A stretch of DNA of 64,000 nt from Agrypnia vestita (taxonomy: Eukaryota; Arthropoda; Insecta; Trichoptera; Phryganeidae), in NCBI GenBank assembly GCA_016648135.1, contig JADDOH010000292.1, forward strand, positions 496,001-560,000, given 5' to 3'. Position 1 is the first letter of the stretch, and every line of letters starts with the position of its first letter. The notes beneath the pieces are model-generated. The model searched no databases, had not been told where the DNA came from, and saw only the letters and a list, made by a program, of their open reading frames with translations. Below, piece after piece: positions 1 to 11,855 of the stretch. A program made the position numbers and the translations under genes.

Positions 1-2095
1 ACACATCGGTCGCCTGAGAACTTACAATCACGAAGGATAGTCTTTCACAGACACAAGAGATAGCTGACGATGATGAAAAGTAGTCCAACTACTGCAAGGT
101 TGTCTGTGCCATTTAAAAGAAGCAGGTTATACACGGCTTTCGATGGCGATTAATTGGTAGTACCTACAAGTACACTATATTATAAATAATTGTATTACAG
201 ATATTGAGTTATGTGCAAGGGAGATTTCATTCAGATACGATTTGACACCTAAAGGGACAATAGTCCAACGAAAATTTTTACGTGATTTTAGGTCCGGATA
301 ATAGAGATAAACGCACCTTTAAATATTCACATCCATTTACGGAGGACATAATTCATTAATAATTTAAGATGATAGACGAAAACACTATTCAAAATAACGA
401 TTCCAACTTCCCTCAAATAGTTTCTTTATGTTGAAGGTTAGGATTGATAATCTAAAACACAGATACACACAGAAATTGATCTAGAACGATATTTCTGCCT
501 TTTAAATAAAATAAAAAACAAATTTTAGTATCACGTACCATCGTAGAACCTAAATTTTTCAACGCTCATCAGGTGAGACTTTCGATAGAATCTGCTTACA
601 TCTTTCGGAATCCGTTTTTCAGACACGGACAATACGGGATTTTTTAAGAGTCGGATCATCGGACTCGTGAGTATCCTCCGGAAGAATGAAATAGTGAATT
701 GTGTTTACGATGAATATATGAATAAATAAAGAAATATAATGCGTTGACAGTCGGGTAATTAATTACTAAGGTCCATGGTGAAGGCTTACGAGAAGTTCCT
801 TACGCCGGGCTAGTTGCTAAGTTCGTTAGTTAAGAGAACACCAGCAAATACGTTGTATGTTTTGATTCATAAAATTAACATCAATTATTATTATATAATA
901 ATATTCAAATGGTTTATACTGTTATTCAATGTAAAACTGGTCGTTTATTTAAATTTTATAAACACATTTAAATTTGTACTCGCTCATCTAAAAAACAAAT
1001 TAATTCTTGTAGGTCGTACGGCTGGAAGCAGTTTTATATTGTTAGTATTCAAATTACGAATTAATTATTGTGTATGATGGTTCTTCAATCATAAAAAAGT
1101 TATGAATGAAAACCTAGTCACGTGTTTGATAAATTCAGCCATAAATTCAGATCACTAGTTAAGATAAAACGAATTTTGAAGGGGTTTTGGAAATGAATGA
1201 TCATATCGAAAATGTTCCGCTCTTGAATAAAATTTAGAGAGTGTTTAGAATAATGTTATAAAGATCTACAGAAGTGTAATGTCAAGTACACACAGGCTGG
1301 AGAATGAAGGTTGTCGAGACAACGTATAACGCCATCTATTTTTGTTGAATCAGAGAAGAGCGGGATTTATTGAAGCCGATAAAAGATCGCTAATCGCTTT
1401 AAGTACTGTTGGTGTACTCACGAAGCAAGTTTTCTTGTACGATGGACACGATTTAGAAGCATTTGTTTTATATCTAAAATCCACATAAACCCGTTTGTTC
1501 TGAAATTTAACAGACAGCAAAGTTGGAAGTAGAGAGATATTAAGAACTCCTACGTAAACATCTACCGTGGACACAGTGATGTATTTATATTATTAAAATA
1601 CTTACCTCCATTATTCCGCTAAAATACATAGTTAACCTAATGAAGAGTTATCATAGCGAGTGATTTATTTTGCTTTATCACGCTACTATTAAACTCATCT
1701 GTTAAAATAAAAGATTTTCTTTGAACAAATGTTGCAACACGTGATATAATGGGCGATGATTTCTTACATTGACATGCTCGTTGCTCGTCCTTGTTTTTGA
1801 AATACTTGTTAATCTTTGAATAATTTTATTCTTTCAATGGCTAAAGTCATGTTTTAAAAATGTTTATTTTACAAATATACTTTTATATATTTAATTATTA
1901 TTAATTTTGCACTTTCGTGAAAAATGGCAACAACAATTCTGGCGGTAAAATTAAATGGAAAACATTTTCCAAACAACATTAGATATAATTTATTTAACAT
2001 AAAAATGTCACACAGACGGATGTATATGTTTATGGCAAACATAAGATTTTATTGATATTATAAGTGTTTTTTTCAAATATTTTTTGTACGCAGAC
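1..2095. other. AT-rich DNA, nothing recognised
   Basis: No open frame with coding character, RNA gene or repeat shared with the rest of the window was seen. Only short chance frames occur. Confidence 0.6.
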
Positions 2096-2394
2096 ATGTA
2101 GGTAGGTAGTTACCTAGAAACCTGTCTCCGAAGCTTGGGCCGCATTCCGAGAGTTCCGGTTTGACAAATCGCTAGTACTTTTACATACAAGTGATAGTTG
2201 TTTAACCGAACTGGAGATAAAAAATGTCTACTAGAAACTTGTGAGGCGCCTGGAACCGCTAAAGCTCCCGACTGCGCGAGGGGATTAACTGTACATTCGT
2301 GGCCGAGGATTGTCACCAGCGACTGTCCGCGTCTCCAACGTGTCCTGGACTCTAATCAGCTGCGGAGCACGGCAGTTCTCCCAAATGTAGCGTG
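2096..2394. other. GC-richer unique patch, nature unknown
   Basis: This stretch is clearly richer in G+C and CpG than its flanks. It carries a frame on the plus strand without an ATG, which runs into the SINE-like sequence downstream. It could be an exon, a regulatory segment or an old repeat. No protein family is recognisable. Confidence 0.3.
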
Positions 2395-2520
2395 GGCTAA
2401 TGGGCGAATGGTAAGGATCGGGGGTTCGAGCCTCATTCCTGGAGACCAGCTAGTTAGTCTTGTTTTCATAGCACAAGCTCGCCATTGAGCTATTGTTGTG
2501 ACATATAATCGGTGTACATA
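2395..2520 (+). mobile_element. tRNA-derived SINE (family S1), diverged copy
   Basis: A box-B-like GGGTTCGAGCCTC is followed by the family body: GGAGACCAGCTAGTTAGTC, then TTTTCATAGCACAAGC. The 3' part is badly eroded. The same order of words recurs in seven other places in the window, best preserved at 56,986-57,171. Confidence 0.6.
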
Positions 2521-2529
2521 TATCATAAT

Positions 2530-3450
2530 AAAAAAATGTATCACGGGCAATTTTGTATAAAGTTTAATGCCCCTGGGCTTGACGTGGGTACGTACTTCTG
2601 ACATGTCTTTTTTATTATCCGTAGCAAAAATTTCACGACGGCAGATGATAATGCAAAAGCTGTCCAAAACAATGATTTGTGTAAATATTTCATTATTATA
2701 ATTTTATATTTTACAGAGTAGGTATCTATTAATAATTCGAAAACAGAACATAAATACAGAATAAATAAGTTACAATACACACCCATTATACGGTCATCAA
2801 ATTGATTACAAATGTTCATCACATGGTTTTACTACTATATGACTACCTTTCATAGTCTGCAGTAGGTACGAATTTGCAATGACAATGAAATATGAATATG
2901 GCTGAAAATATTTAATCACATAGTGGACACATATTCTTAATGATTTTTATTTATTTATTTATTATATTTGAAAAACAGGCTGCATTTGTTTAATAACGCC
3001 ATGTTGAATATAAGTCGTTACGAATACTTCTAAAGAATTATAATTTATATATATTTCATCTACTTGCCGAAATAGGGTAGAATACAAATCAAGTTTATGT
3101 ATAAATATAATACACAATTCTTAAAATACGGTAAACTCAGCCGTATTCATACAAATATAGAAGCTTTCCTAACAAAAAATGTTAGAAAGTGGTTTGTGCT
3201 CACTTATCCAGGATCGAACCATATATATATATATATATATTTATTTTTTTTCCGTTTTTTACGTTGAAAATACGTATACAGGATATGTTATAGACCCGCT
3301 AACAATTGTACACATCAATTGTAAGCCCGATTTCCTATATCTCCTCGTACCTAATTTTGTTCTTGTACGTACACTTTTTGTATTAAAGGTAAGTATGAAT
3401 TGAGATAAATTTGACAAAAACAAATAAGTGTAAGTTAATAAAATTCTGTG
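2530..3450. other. AT-rich DNA with one AT microsatellite
   Basis: No gene is seen. The only distinct item is an (AT)n run at 3,220-3,241. Confidence 0.6.
3220..3241. repeat. (AT)n microsatellite
   Basis: About eleven uninterrupted AT dinucleotides, directly followed by a T-rich run. Confidence 0.95.
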
Positions 3451-3451
3451 C

Positions 3452-3931
3452 TTTTACTCCCTTTATATTAACTCGTGGCATCTGCTTGCTTGCCGGCTTG
3501 CCGTCGAAAAAACTTTGGCTCGATTTTTGACCCTTTTCCCGTGATCCAATCGAGCTGAAACTTGGCAAGCAGACTCATGGCGACGATCAAGAAGATCTAT
3601 CAAATTTTCGTTAAAAAAAATTAATAATTATAGTATAATTTCGGATTTTTAGAAATTTTAATGGTTTTTCAAATTGGAATCGTTACAAAAGTTTGATTAC
3701 TAGCAACGGCGGCCCGATAACGTCGCGGAATATTTTCTAAATTTGAATTACTCCGTCGGTATACATAATAGGTACTTCACTACACAAAGCATGAAGTGTC
3801 TTATCAAAGCTCAAAACATCTGACATTTTAGTCGCTCGACCGAAGCCCAACGCGTAGGATTAGCGCCAAACCAGTTTCCACTAGTAAATGAGAAAGGGAG
3901 TATAATAAAAACGTGGTTTTTATGGGTTACT
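3452..3931 (+). repeat. Interspersed repeat family A, copy 1
   Basis: The copy starts TTTTACTCCCTTT...AACTC and contains the family core (CGTGATCCAATCGAGCTGAA, then ACGATCAAGAAGATCTATCA, then ATTATAGTATAATTT). It ends GAGAAAGGGAGT followed by GGTTTTTATGGGTTA. ACTCCCTTT and AAAGGGAGT make short inverted ends, but the conserved block continues to TATGGGTTA, so the true boundary is uncertain. This copy carries about 160 bp of extra sequence relative to copy 2, containing GGCGGCCCGATAACG. It has no coding capacity and is probably a non-autonomous transposon. Confidence 0.75.
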
Positions 3932-3933
3932 TT

Positions 3934-4250
3934 TTTTACTCCCTTTCTTTTAACTCTGCGGTTTGTCGTCTGCCGGAAAAACTTTGGATCAATCTTTAAC
4001 CCTTTTCCCGTGATTCAATAAAGCTGAAACTTTGCAGGCAGACTCGTGGTGACGATAAAAATGATCTAACAAATTTTCGTTTAAAAATTTTTTATAATTA
4101 TAGTATAATTTTGGATTTTTAGAAATTTTAATGGTTTTTTCAAATAGGAATCGATACAAATTAGTAATGACCCGACGCGTGCAGTAGGCACGAAACCTGA
4201 TTCAATAAAAATGGGAATAAAAAGGGAAAAACTTGGTTTTTATGGGTGAG
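3934..4250 (+). repeat. Interspersed repeat family A, copy 2 (head-to-tail with copy 1)
   Basis: It has the same block order as copy 1: ACTCCCTTTCTTTTAACTC, CCCGTGATTCAATAAAGCTG, GACGATAAAAATGATCTAAC, GACCCGACGCG, then TTGGTTTTTATGGGTGAG. The GAAAGGGAGT word is degraded. Copies 1 and 2 share the GGGTTA / ACTCCC junction, giving a head-to-tail dimer. Confidence 0.75.
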
Positions 4251-4254
4251 TTTT

Positions 4255-5330
4255 TATTAAATAAGTTAATACTGAAATGATATTGACCACATCATTTTCA
4301 ATTGAAATACCCGTAGAAACGACACATGTCTATAGTTTCTCTATTTATGTCAGTGAACTAGAGATTGCTTACTGTTTCTAGATAAAGAATTCAAAATAAG
4401 ATACCTACATCATTTTCTTTTGTTAGGTGCCGATTAATAGTATCAAATGTACATTATAAATATATATGGCCTAACATGTGATGGTGTGATTATGCAAGCT
4501 TAGTACCTACTTACTTGTAAAATTTCTCGTACATACTTTGATTATAAAACCATAATCATAATTAGTAGTTGTCCTCCCCCATTTTCTACAGCCCCCTAAA
4601 GCCTAGCTGGTTGTATTTCGTGATACCAAACATTTCTTTTTTTCATTTCCGAGTAGCAATAATGCTGTGACGACACCCTTTATCGGCTTACTTGGGTCTG
4701 TGATCCATTGAATGTGGCCTTGTCAAGCATATTACTTTCTATCAAGGTGTCTCGTTAATTTCCTGTTTTAAACGAGACTAATTTTACCGCCAGCATGACG
4801 TACGTGTGTATGTATATTTAAAAAATATACATTAAATAATATTTAAATTTAATTTTTACTGCAATTTTCAAATCAACGTAATGTTAGCTAATTATTGACA
4901 TAGCCGATGAATGATGACCAGTCAATTATATTGCAATATTTTTCAAGTCATAGAATTGATTATATATGAATATGCGAATATTTTTAATTGGTATTCATGG
5001 GTCTATTGAATATGCCAGACGGAATTGTCACCTTGCCGTCGTTGCGAATTTTCGAAAGATCGTGACCTGTGAAATGCGTCAAGTCGATAAAAAAATATTT
5101 GAGGTCGAATAAACTGGCATCCAGGCGGGCGGGCTCGATGCGTGGCCTACAACCGGCTGTCTCTAATGATCTACCTTCTGTTTTCCGACAGACGTTGCTA
5201 AACCATTTTGTAGCAATAATGAATTATAATTAACAAAAAAATTTACGAGCTTCTCATTAAATTTCTGACGAAATAAGGAAACACAAAAATAAATAACTTG
5301 GTTAAACACCACTATTTTGGTTATCGATTC
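4255..5330. other. No feature recognised
   Basis: AT-rich sequence without long frames, tRNA-like boxes or sequence shared with the repeat families defined elsewhere in the window. Confidence 0.6.
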
Positions 5331-5337
5331 CGACTAG

Positions 5338-5388
5338 GTTTCGCTACGACCGTAGCTTCTTCAGGGTAAAATCTTAAGAAGCTACGGT
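5338..5388 (-). other. CTGAAGA-stem-GAAAC (hammerhead-like) motif
   Basis: The minus strand reads CTGAAGAA, a 6-bp stem GCTACG/CGTAGC closed by GT, then GAAAC. A 13-bp perfect inverted repeat (AAGAAGCTACGGT at 5,376-5,388 against 5,349-5,361) overlaps it. The layout recalls the CUGANGA...GAAA core of hammerhead ribozymes, which are known in Penelope-like retroelements. A complete stem I/III fold and cleavage site could not be confirmed by eye. Confidence 0.4.
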
Positions 5389-5389
5389 T

Positions 5390-5970
5390 AAATTAAATTG
5401 AAGATAATCAGGAAAATGGTTTCTTCAGTATTTGTATTATTGTATTAGTAATCACTGGCATTTTGCTATGATGGAAGTTTTTACAAAATAATAACCAGAT
5501 TTTATTTTAAATAAATTTTAAATAAAGTGATAATTTCTAGAATGATAAAAAAGCTACTTGCCCGAACATCCGAGATAAATTTGCACTTTTTGTGTGTGCG
5601 TGTGTATATGTATGACCCTAAATGTATTTAAGAATAATTGTAATTGACATCAAGTCTATGTGCAAAATTTTAAATTTAAAAATTATAAATTTTCACTTTT
5701 AAGATTCACAAGAAATCAATACCGGTGGTGAAATTAATAAATATAAATGGATATAATAATTTAAGGTGTATTTTGAGATTGAGAGGTATATGTTTATGGT
5801 AAAGGCAAATATTAAAGTTATGATTTATAAATAACTAGCTTTTCACCATTCATTATTTTTTCGTATAATTTATTTTCCTTTTCTTTTTTTAAATGATATT
5901 GGGGATTTATTTACAGATATGTAGGTTCTTTTATTTACAGATGATCTTCATTTTTTTTATTATTTTTTTT
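5390..5970. other. No feature recognised
   Basis: Low-complexity AT-rich DNA with T runs at the right edge. Those T runs are the reverse-strand A tail of the SINE that follows. Confidence 0.6.
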
Positions 5971-6143
5971 AAATAGAGATGTGAACACGGAATACGTGTC
6001 ACATCAATATTCTTACTATTTTCAAACTAAGCTAAACGCTTGTGCTATGAAAATAGGACTAACTTGCTAGTCTAGAGTGAGGTTCGAACCCGCAACCTTT
6101 GGATCACGAGGCCAGTGTCCTAACCACAAGACCAACAAGCTAC
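5971..6143 (-). mobile_element. tRNA-derived SINE (family S1), full-length copy
   Basis: Minus strand, in order: AGCTTGTTGGTCTTGTGG, TTAGGACACTGGCCTCG, box-B-like GGGTTCGAACCTC, TAGCAAGTTAGTCC, CATAGCACAAGCG, AATATTGATGTGACACG, TATTCCGTGTTCACATCTC, then an A-rich tail. The head is tRNA-like (internal Pol III boxes) and the body is not. It lies directly upstream of the LINE relic at 6,160. Confidence 0.8.
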
Positions 6144-6159
6144 TCTTTAAATCTATAAG

Positions 6160-6760
6160 TTGCTTAAATTAATTGTGTACAACTCTAAGACTACATTTAA
6201 ATGTAAAAAAATAACCTTCCGGAAAGTGAAGACTCATATTGTATACAAATACTCTATAAACAATAAAACTTTCACTGAAATTTCACACATGAATGATCTG
6301 GGTGTATTCCTTGATGCCAACTTTTCATTTATCATCACATATCAATAATACACGAAATAATACAATCAATAATACGGAGCAATGAAAATCCTTGGATTTA
6401 TATTGAGAGAAAAGCCAAAGATTTCAACATTTCAAACACAGATTTGATATTTCTTAACGCTGAGAAGCCAACTTGAATAGGTGAAACTCAGCTGTGTGGT
6501 CTTCCTGTTACAATGTTCATGTAAATATAGGCCATAGAGAGAATTCAGCATAAATTCTGAAGATTTGTTATCATTAAATTAAGTCTACCCATTTCTTTAA
6601 TGAATCACAACATGCATAAGAAGAACTCAATATCCTTAATTTGTCATATAGAAGGAAATTAATAGACTTAATATTTATGTACAAAATTATCAATTCTCAT
6701 GTTAACAGCACTGATCTTCTCTACAATGTCTTAGAATTCCATTGTCAGGGCGTTCAAAGG
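6160..6760 (+). pseudogene. Jockey/CR1-like non-LTR retrotransposon, reverse transcriptase C-terminal relic
   Basis: Conceptual translation across several frameshifts and stops gives the ordered landmarks of the region C-terminal to the reverse transcriptase core in Jockey/CR1-type LINEs. They are KCKKITFRK, then YSINNKTFTEISHMNDLGV (the DLGV block is typical), AMKILGFILRE (about 6,380-6,420), and finally YRRKLIDLIFMYKIINSH with a following leucine-rich stretch (6,645-6,730). No single frame spans it and no endonuclease domain is present, so it is a dead 3' fragment. The clade is inferred from remembered family patterns and not from an alignment. Confidence 0.75.
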
Positions 6761-6799
6761 ATATATTTTATTACTATAATACGCGAAGAAACTACCGCA

Positions 6800-8590
6800 C
6801 ATACTCATCACTGCCCAGACCACACCCACTGGGCAATGGGTAAAGTTTGTAGCTGTATTCCATGACAGTTTGTTTAATTAAAACATGTAGTCGATTCTGA
6901 GACAGTGGTAGTTTATATATTAAAATCTGCTTTTGTTTTATTCATTGGTTTGATGACTATTTCATTTTTTATAACATATAGTGTTATATTCGCTATTTTT
7001 CTGTGAAAATTTTTATTTACATAATTGTTTTTTTATATAACTTTCCGAGTTATTTTAAAATGTGATTATTTTAATTTTAATTACTTTTTTGTGTATTTTT
7101 TCTTATAAATAGTGTTAAATATCTCTCAGCGTTTATTTACTTTTTTTTCAATGGCGCTATGCACTGTACGCAAACACAAATAAATAAACAATGTACATAT
7201 CCTAACAATTACGATTATTTTTCGATTTTCTTTTCTATTATAAATAAATAAATATTAACAAACCACCTGGCATTTTGACTGGTTTTGACAGTTAAATTGA
7301 TATTTGAAAGCGTCACAAACGAACCATATATATACATAGAGCACTATAGAATAAGCTGTGCTATTTTCACGACGCCATAACGCGCGTTTTGAGAGTTTTT
7401 TCTGCTTTAGACAAAACAGATGATTCGTTTTATCATTTAACTAAATTATCATTTAACTAGGACTTAGAACACAAATATCATTAATAACCTTGTACATACA
7501 TACTGTTATATTAAATAAGTTAAATTGTGTCTGAATAGAACCTAATTAAAAAAATAAAAAATAATTTGTAAATTATAACGAACCTTAGAAATGGAATTGC
7601 CAAATTGACCACGGGCCAAGTTGTGTTCTCGGAGCCCTCGTGATTTCAGGATCCATTTTAATTTGTCATTTTATTTGATTTTTTTTCTATAACTAACATT
7701 AATCCATGGATAGGTTACCTACATTAAAAAGAAAATATCGTTTTCAAATAAAAGAAGCATCATAAATTATGCTTTAAACGAAATATAAAATGCGCAAATA
7801 TATAAACATGGCTACGGCTGGTAATAACCGTGTCTGAGACATGTTCTACCTAAAACTTCATAGAAAACGTGTTCTTTTATTTGTAAAAATATTGATCACG
7901 TCACTCCTTAGGTATAATATATCTACATTTTTTTTATAAATTAATTTCGCTCATATAAAATATCCTTTATAATTAATAGTTTTCTTTTATATCATTTTTC
8001 AAATATGTCTTATACATTGATACTGTCATCCATAATCAAGATTATTGAGCTCAATGTCACAACAATTAAAGTACATATTTGTACAAAGATTTAGGTTTAC
8101 GAGTGGGATATTTCAAAACACAAAACTACGTCATTTTATGAACAAAAACAAGTGTACGCGTATATTTACGACTTTAGACCCAGTCATCGGATTATAAAAA
8201 AAATCAAAAACACATTCGAGATAAAGTTATGAAAGACGAAACTTAACTAGTATTTTTTGTCAGCCGATTACAGTACAGCTAAATTTATAGCTGTTTTCAA
8301 CTAACCAACGAGTTTCCTAATCACAAAAAACCAGTTGTGAAAAAGCCAAATCCCAATATTTATACGCTAGCGTCGGAGTTTATTTTTATTTCTATTTATC
8401 GTTTTTGCTCGTCTGCCTACGGCCGTTCCGCGATAGATCACAATCTGAGCGGACGCGCTTCGCACGCTGGCGCTGCTGGTCGGAGTAGTAGTACCGACAC
8501 TGCTTTCAACTGAATAAGACACTTGTACGCTTGAAATGTAAATGGCCGTTATACATATTAAAACGTATAGTTTTTTAATAATGCGTACAT
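6800..8590. other. No gene recognised
   Basis: AT-rich DNA. A short GC-richer patch near 8,400-8,510 has several CpGs but no usable frame. Nothing else stands out. Confidence 0.55.
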
Positions 8591-8596
8591 TAATTT

Positions 8597-8643
8597 ATTC
8601 ATATTTACATAATGTGTGATGATCACATTATGTAAATATGAAT
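8597..8643. repeat. Perfect 20-bp inverted repeat
   Basis: Arms ATTCATATTTACATAATGTG (8,597-8,616) and its exact complement (8,624-8,643) flank a 7-nt loop TGATGAT. The repeat lies 18 bp left of fold-back element E1. It is too short for a typical microRNA precursor. Confidence 0.9.
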
Positions 8644-8660
8644 ATCACCATTGATTTATA

Positions 8661-9166
8661 CAGGGTGTACCAGAGCTAGCAGCAGAAACTTGGCCGGTAG
8701 ATTCCTGCCCATGTCATGAGTCTAAAATGTTCAAGCAACATGAAGTTACGGAGATATGCAATATCAAAGTTTGCATTTTTTTTCAATATTTCCGACTTAT
8801 TTTTTGCAAAAAGTTAAACTATCATTACAGTAACTTATATCGATAAGGAAAAATTCATTTTCTTCAATACAACTTTAATAAAATGATAAAAACCTTGTAA
8901 AAAATGGCTTTTTTCAATGTTTGCAAGGTTTTTATCATTTTATTTGACTTGTATTAAAGCGAATGAATTTTTCATAATCGACATAAGAATGATAGTTCAA
9001 CTTTTTGCAAAAAATAAGTAAGAAATATTGAAAATAAATGCAAACTTCGATATTGCATATCTCCATAACTATTGATATTAGGTCATGGTTGCTTGAACAT
9101 TTTAGGCTCATAACATAGCCAGGAATCTACCTGCCAAGTTTATGCTGCTAGCTTTGGTACACCCTG
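8661..9166. mobile_element. Fold-back (long inverted repeat) element family E, copy 1
   Basis: The ends are CAGGGTGTACCAGAGCTAGC and GCTAGCTTTGGTACACCCTG, with arms of about 240 bp meeting near 8,905-8,930. Arm words recur inverted, for example TTTTTTGCAAAAAGTT / AACTTTTTGCAAAAAATAA and AAAATGATAAAAACC / GGTTTTTATCATTTTAT. There is no coding sequence. A TA precedes the left end, suggesting a TA target duplication, which is explicit in copy 2. The transcript would form a long hairpin. It resembles a hairpin MITE. Confidence 0.85.
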
Positions 9167-9257
9167 TGTATGTGAATGAAAAATTTGTTTGAGATCAATT
9201 TTGAGTTTAATTATACACTACTAGTTTAAAGAACAGGTATATAAATCAACATCTCAT

Positions 9258-9469
9258 TCAACAAATTAATTCCAAATCATATAATAATATTATATCACAA
9301 TCATCATCGGCTATTTTGTTTGCAATGCTGCACGAAGGCTTTTTCAAGTGCCTCAATTTGTTATTCGCTGCCACGCATTTTTGTAGAATTTGATGATTTC
9401 TTCTAGTTTGACTTTCTATGACCTTTCTGGCCAACGTTTTAGATCCCATTTCAGAGTCCATAATCAAGG
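9258..9469 (-). repeat. Diverged retroelement piece with CTGATGA-like motif
   Basis: The minus strand contains TTGATTATGGACTCTGAAAT, GGGATCTAAAACGTTGGCC and AGAAAGGTC, homologous to the minus-strand piece at 57,290-57,480. It is open for 69 codons but has no recognised domain. It faces the related plus-strand piece at 9,496 head to head. Confidence 0.5.
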
Positions 9470-9495
9470 CTAATTAATATAAGCACACATCAACC

Positions 9496-9600
9496 CTGAT
9501 GATGAACCCTGCTGTGGGATCCGAAACGTTAGCAGAATATCACAAAAAAGACAAATAGGTAAAAAGATTCTGAACGACCGCAAAAACTTCAGAAATTTTT
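9496..9600 (+). repeat. Retroelement piece with CTGATGA-stem-GAAAC motif
   Basis: Reads CTGATGAT, GAACCC-TGCTGT-GGGATC stem-loop, C, GAAAC, GTTAGC. It continues AAGATTCTGAACGACCGCAA, which aligns with AAGATTCTGAACGGCCTTGA on the minus strand near 57,360. The layout is hammerhead-like; catalysis is not established. Confidence 0.5.
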
Positions 9601-9601
9601 T

Positions 9602-9848
9602 GATGATTTCGTCAGTCCAGCGGGTTGTCGGCCTTTCGATTCTCCTCTGTTTTCCGAGCGTTATGGCCTGCCCAATGCCGTTTTATTTTCTTGGTGCATA
9701 CAATAACGTCAAATAATCTTGTCTTATCTAATGTAAAAAAATAATACTCATCCACTTTTAAAAATTGTTTTAAATTGAGACATATTTGTCGCTTTCTTAT
9801 TAGCTCTGGTATTTCATTAAAAATCTTTATTGCGATGTACATCATAAT
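9602..9848 (-). pseudogene. Composite of two LINE C-terminal fragments
   Basis: One minus-strand frame joins AIKIFNEIPELIRKR...LNLKQFLKV (9,725-9,848) to KIKRHWAGHNARKT (9,615-9,690). The first is typical of the very end of Jockey/CR1-type reverse transcriptase ORFs. The second matches the (K/R)WQWAGHxAR signature of RTE-like tails. The fusion implies insertion or truncation between two unrelated LINEs. No functional product is expected. Confidence 0.55.
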
Positions 9849-9957
9849 TTTTTTAGATTTGGACGACTTTCTGAATGCCAGTTACAGCCTACTCTTCGAC
9901 TTGTATCGTGCTCAATCTTTAAACTAAATTCTGCAAATATATTTCATGTTTCGTAGT

Positions 9958-10140
9958 AGTGCTGGTATTTTAACAGATGACACACTGACCGTTATTAAAG
10001 AATTGTATCTAATTATATAGATTAGCAACTGATTTTTCGCAAATCAACTGGTAATCATCGGTACTCGACAAAAGTTATATCTCAATTACCAATCATCAAT
10101 ACAATCAGATAAAAATCTTAAATAATATATTATTGTAAAC
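9958..10140 (+). mobile_element. Inverted-repeat MITE family D, copy 1 (right end lost)
   Basis: Left end AGTGCTGGTATTTTAAC, then TAGCAACTGATTTTTCGCAA, TAATCATCGGTACTCG, then ACCAATCATCAATACAATCA. Copies 2 (38,630-38,822) and 3 (56,158-56,347) supply the complementary right end TTAAAATACCAGCACT. Internal words are also palindromically arranged. There is no coding capacity. Confidence 0.65.
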
Positions 10141-11855
10141 GCATGCGATGAACATTTATAAGAGGTTTGATGATCATTTTTTTATTTATTATACATATGA
10201 CACAAAGTGTTAAATTTCGATAATGTATACGTTAACTAACAATGAGTTAATATAGGTTTACATTATCGAAAGTTAAATACTTGGTATGCACTATTTTATT
10301 TAGTTTATAAATTATCAAAATTTACACTTTGTTTGTAACATAATATTTATATTAATTATTATTTTTCAGAACGTCAATAGGTCAATGCTGACTCTGATAG
10401 ATGGTCCTAAAGAAACATTAAAGTAAAAAGTATAAATGTTTTACGAACTTTTTAAAGATTTGATTATACATTACGCTTTTAATAAAGTAATAAATAATAC
10501 AGAATTTCAAATAATTTATAAATACTGTTAAAAACAAAATATAGACAGAATAAATATAATTTATAAATAAGTTCTGGATTAACAAGTTTTACAAATAAAA
10601 AAATATTTATTACATTATACATATACCGTAAAACTGCTGTGCAGTTTGGCATATGAATAATGTAATAAATATCAAAAAATTAATAAATATATATTAAAAA
10701 AAAGTGCGCTGATTCCAAGGTCAACACCGTGTATCAACAAGTAGTGGTTCTCGGCGGAATATAATTTTGTCTATGACAAGCATGTATTACACCCTCAAGC
10801 GACCGTCAACTAAGGTTATCAATAATTCAGTTTATAACTGAGCCTGTGTCATAAAGGATGCCGCCTCTGGATGGTATCTTGTTATAGTGATTGATCATTC
10901 TAGGTATAGGAGAGAAATTGCCTGGATTGGTGTTATAAAACTTAAATGTAAAATAGGCTCGGAGATCTCAATGATAAGGGATGTTTATGTATATTTTTGA
11001 CAGGTTTGTAATTTTTCGTCTCTTTTCTAAAGAGAGATTAGGCGAAAATTTTCGTGTCTCTTATCCTAGACCTAGTCTACATGTTCTCATCAAATTGCTG
11101 ATATTCTACCTGTAGAGTTATTTTCATTTAACAAAGACAATTTAATTATGTATGTGTAAGCCGTGTGTACAGGGCACATTATTTCGTTGTGTAAAAACCA
11201 ACACAACGAAATAGTGTGCGTCGTACAAATACTGATTCGATTGTTTTTCTTAAATGGAAATACCTATATTCTGTTACCTAAATGTTCATTCTCCATACAA
11301 TAATAAAAAAAAGATTTACCTATTAACGTACACTATGCTGTAATGAAGGTGATATCAGAGTGTCAAGTGGCATATAAAGAAGGAAGTGAAAATAATTTTG
11401 TCGAAACACAATGCCACTCCGTCTGGCTATCAAAGCACTGTTTGATTTACAGTTTGTGTAATAACGACGTATTGAAGTGAAGGCGGCCCAGAGAAGATGA
11501 CCCGTGTCATGGATCACACCAGGGCACACCTGGTACCCTCGAATTTGTTTAAGAAAGTCTAGGTGCTTGAGTTTTCAATGGTCCTTCGATGGTGTAAGCA
11601 AACGTCTTTAAGAAAAGTTGGTCCATGGAGGTAACGGAAAGTAAACAAAACTCGGCACGGTAGAAGATGTACAAGCAATACGTGCTGTACTATGTATTTT
11701 TATCATCTATTAATATGTCACATGCATATGTTTTTCATATTTATCAATGAGCATTTGATATACGAGATTTTTCAATGTTCAATGAGGGTCTTAGCCGGCA
11801 CTTATATACAACTATTTCAACAGTAAAATTTCTTCATCTGCGCGAAAATGTCGAA
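10141..11855. other. No gene recognised
   Basis: AT-rich DNA. The only structured element is a small hairpin at 11,174-11,219. Confidence 0.55.
11174..11219. repeat. 19-bp inverted repeat with one mismatch
   Basis: Left arm GCACATTATTTCGTTGTGT (11,174-11,192), right arm ACACAACGAAATAGTGTGC (11,201-11,219), 8-nt loop. The stem is shorter than animal microRNA precursors. Confidence 0.85.

Noticed and set aside
11174..11219. microRNA precursor
   Set aside because: A 19-bp stem with an 8-nt loop is too short for a standard animal pre-miRNA. The same applies to 8,597-8,643, 46,756-46,786 and 34,094-34,130.
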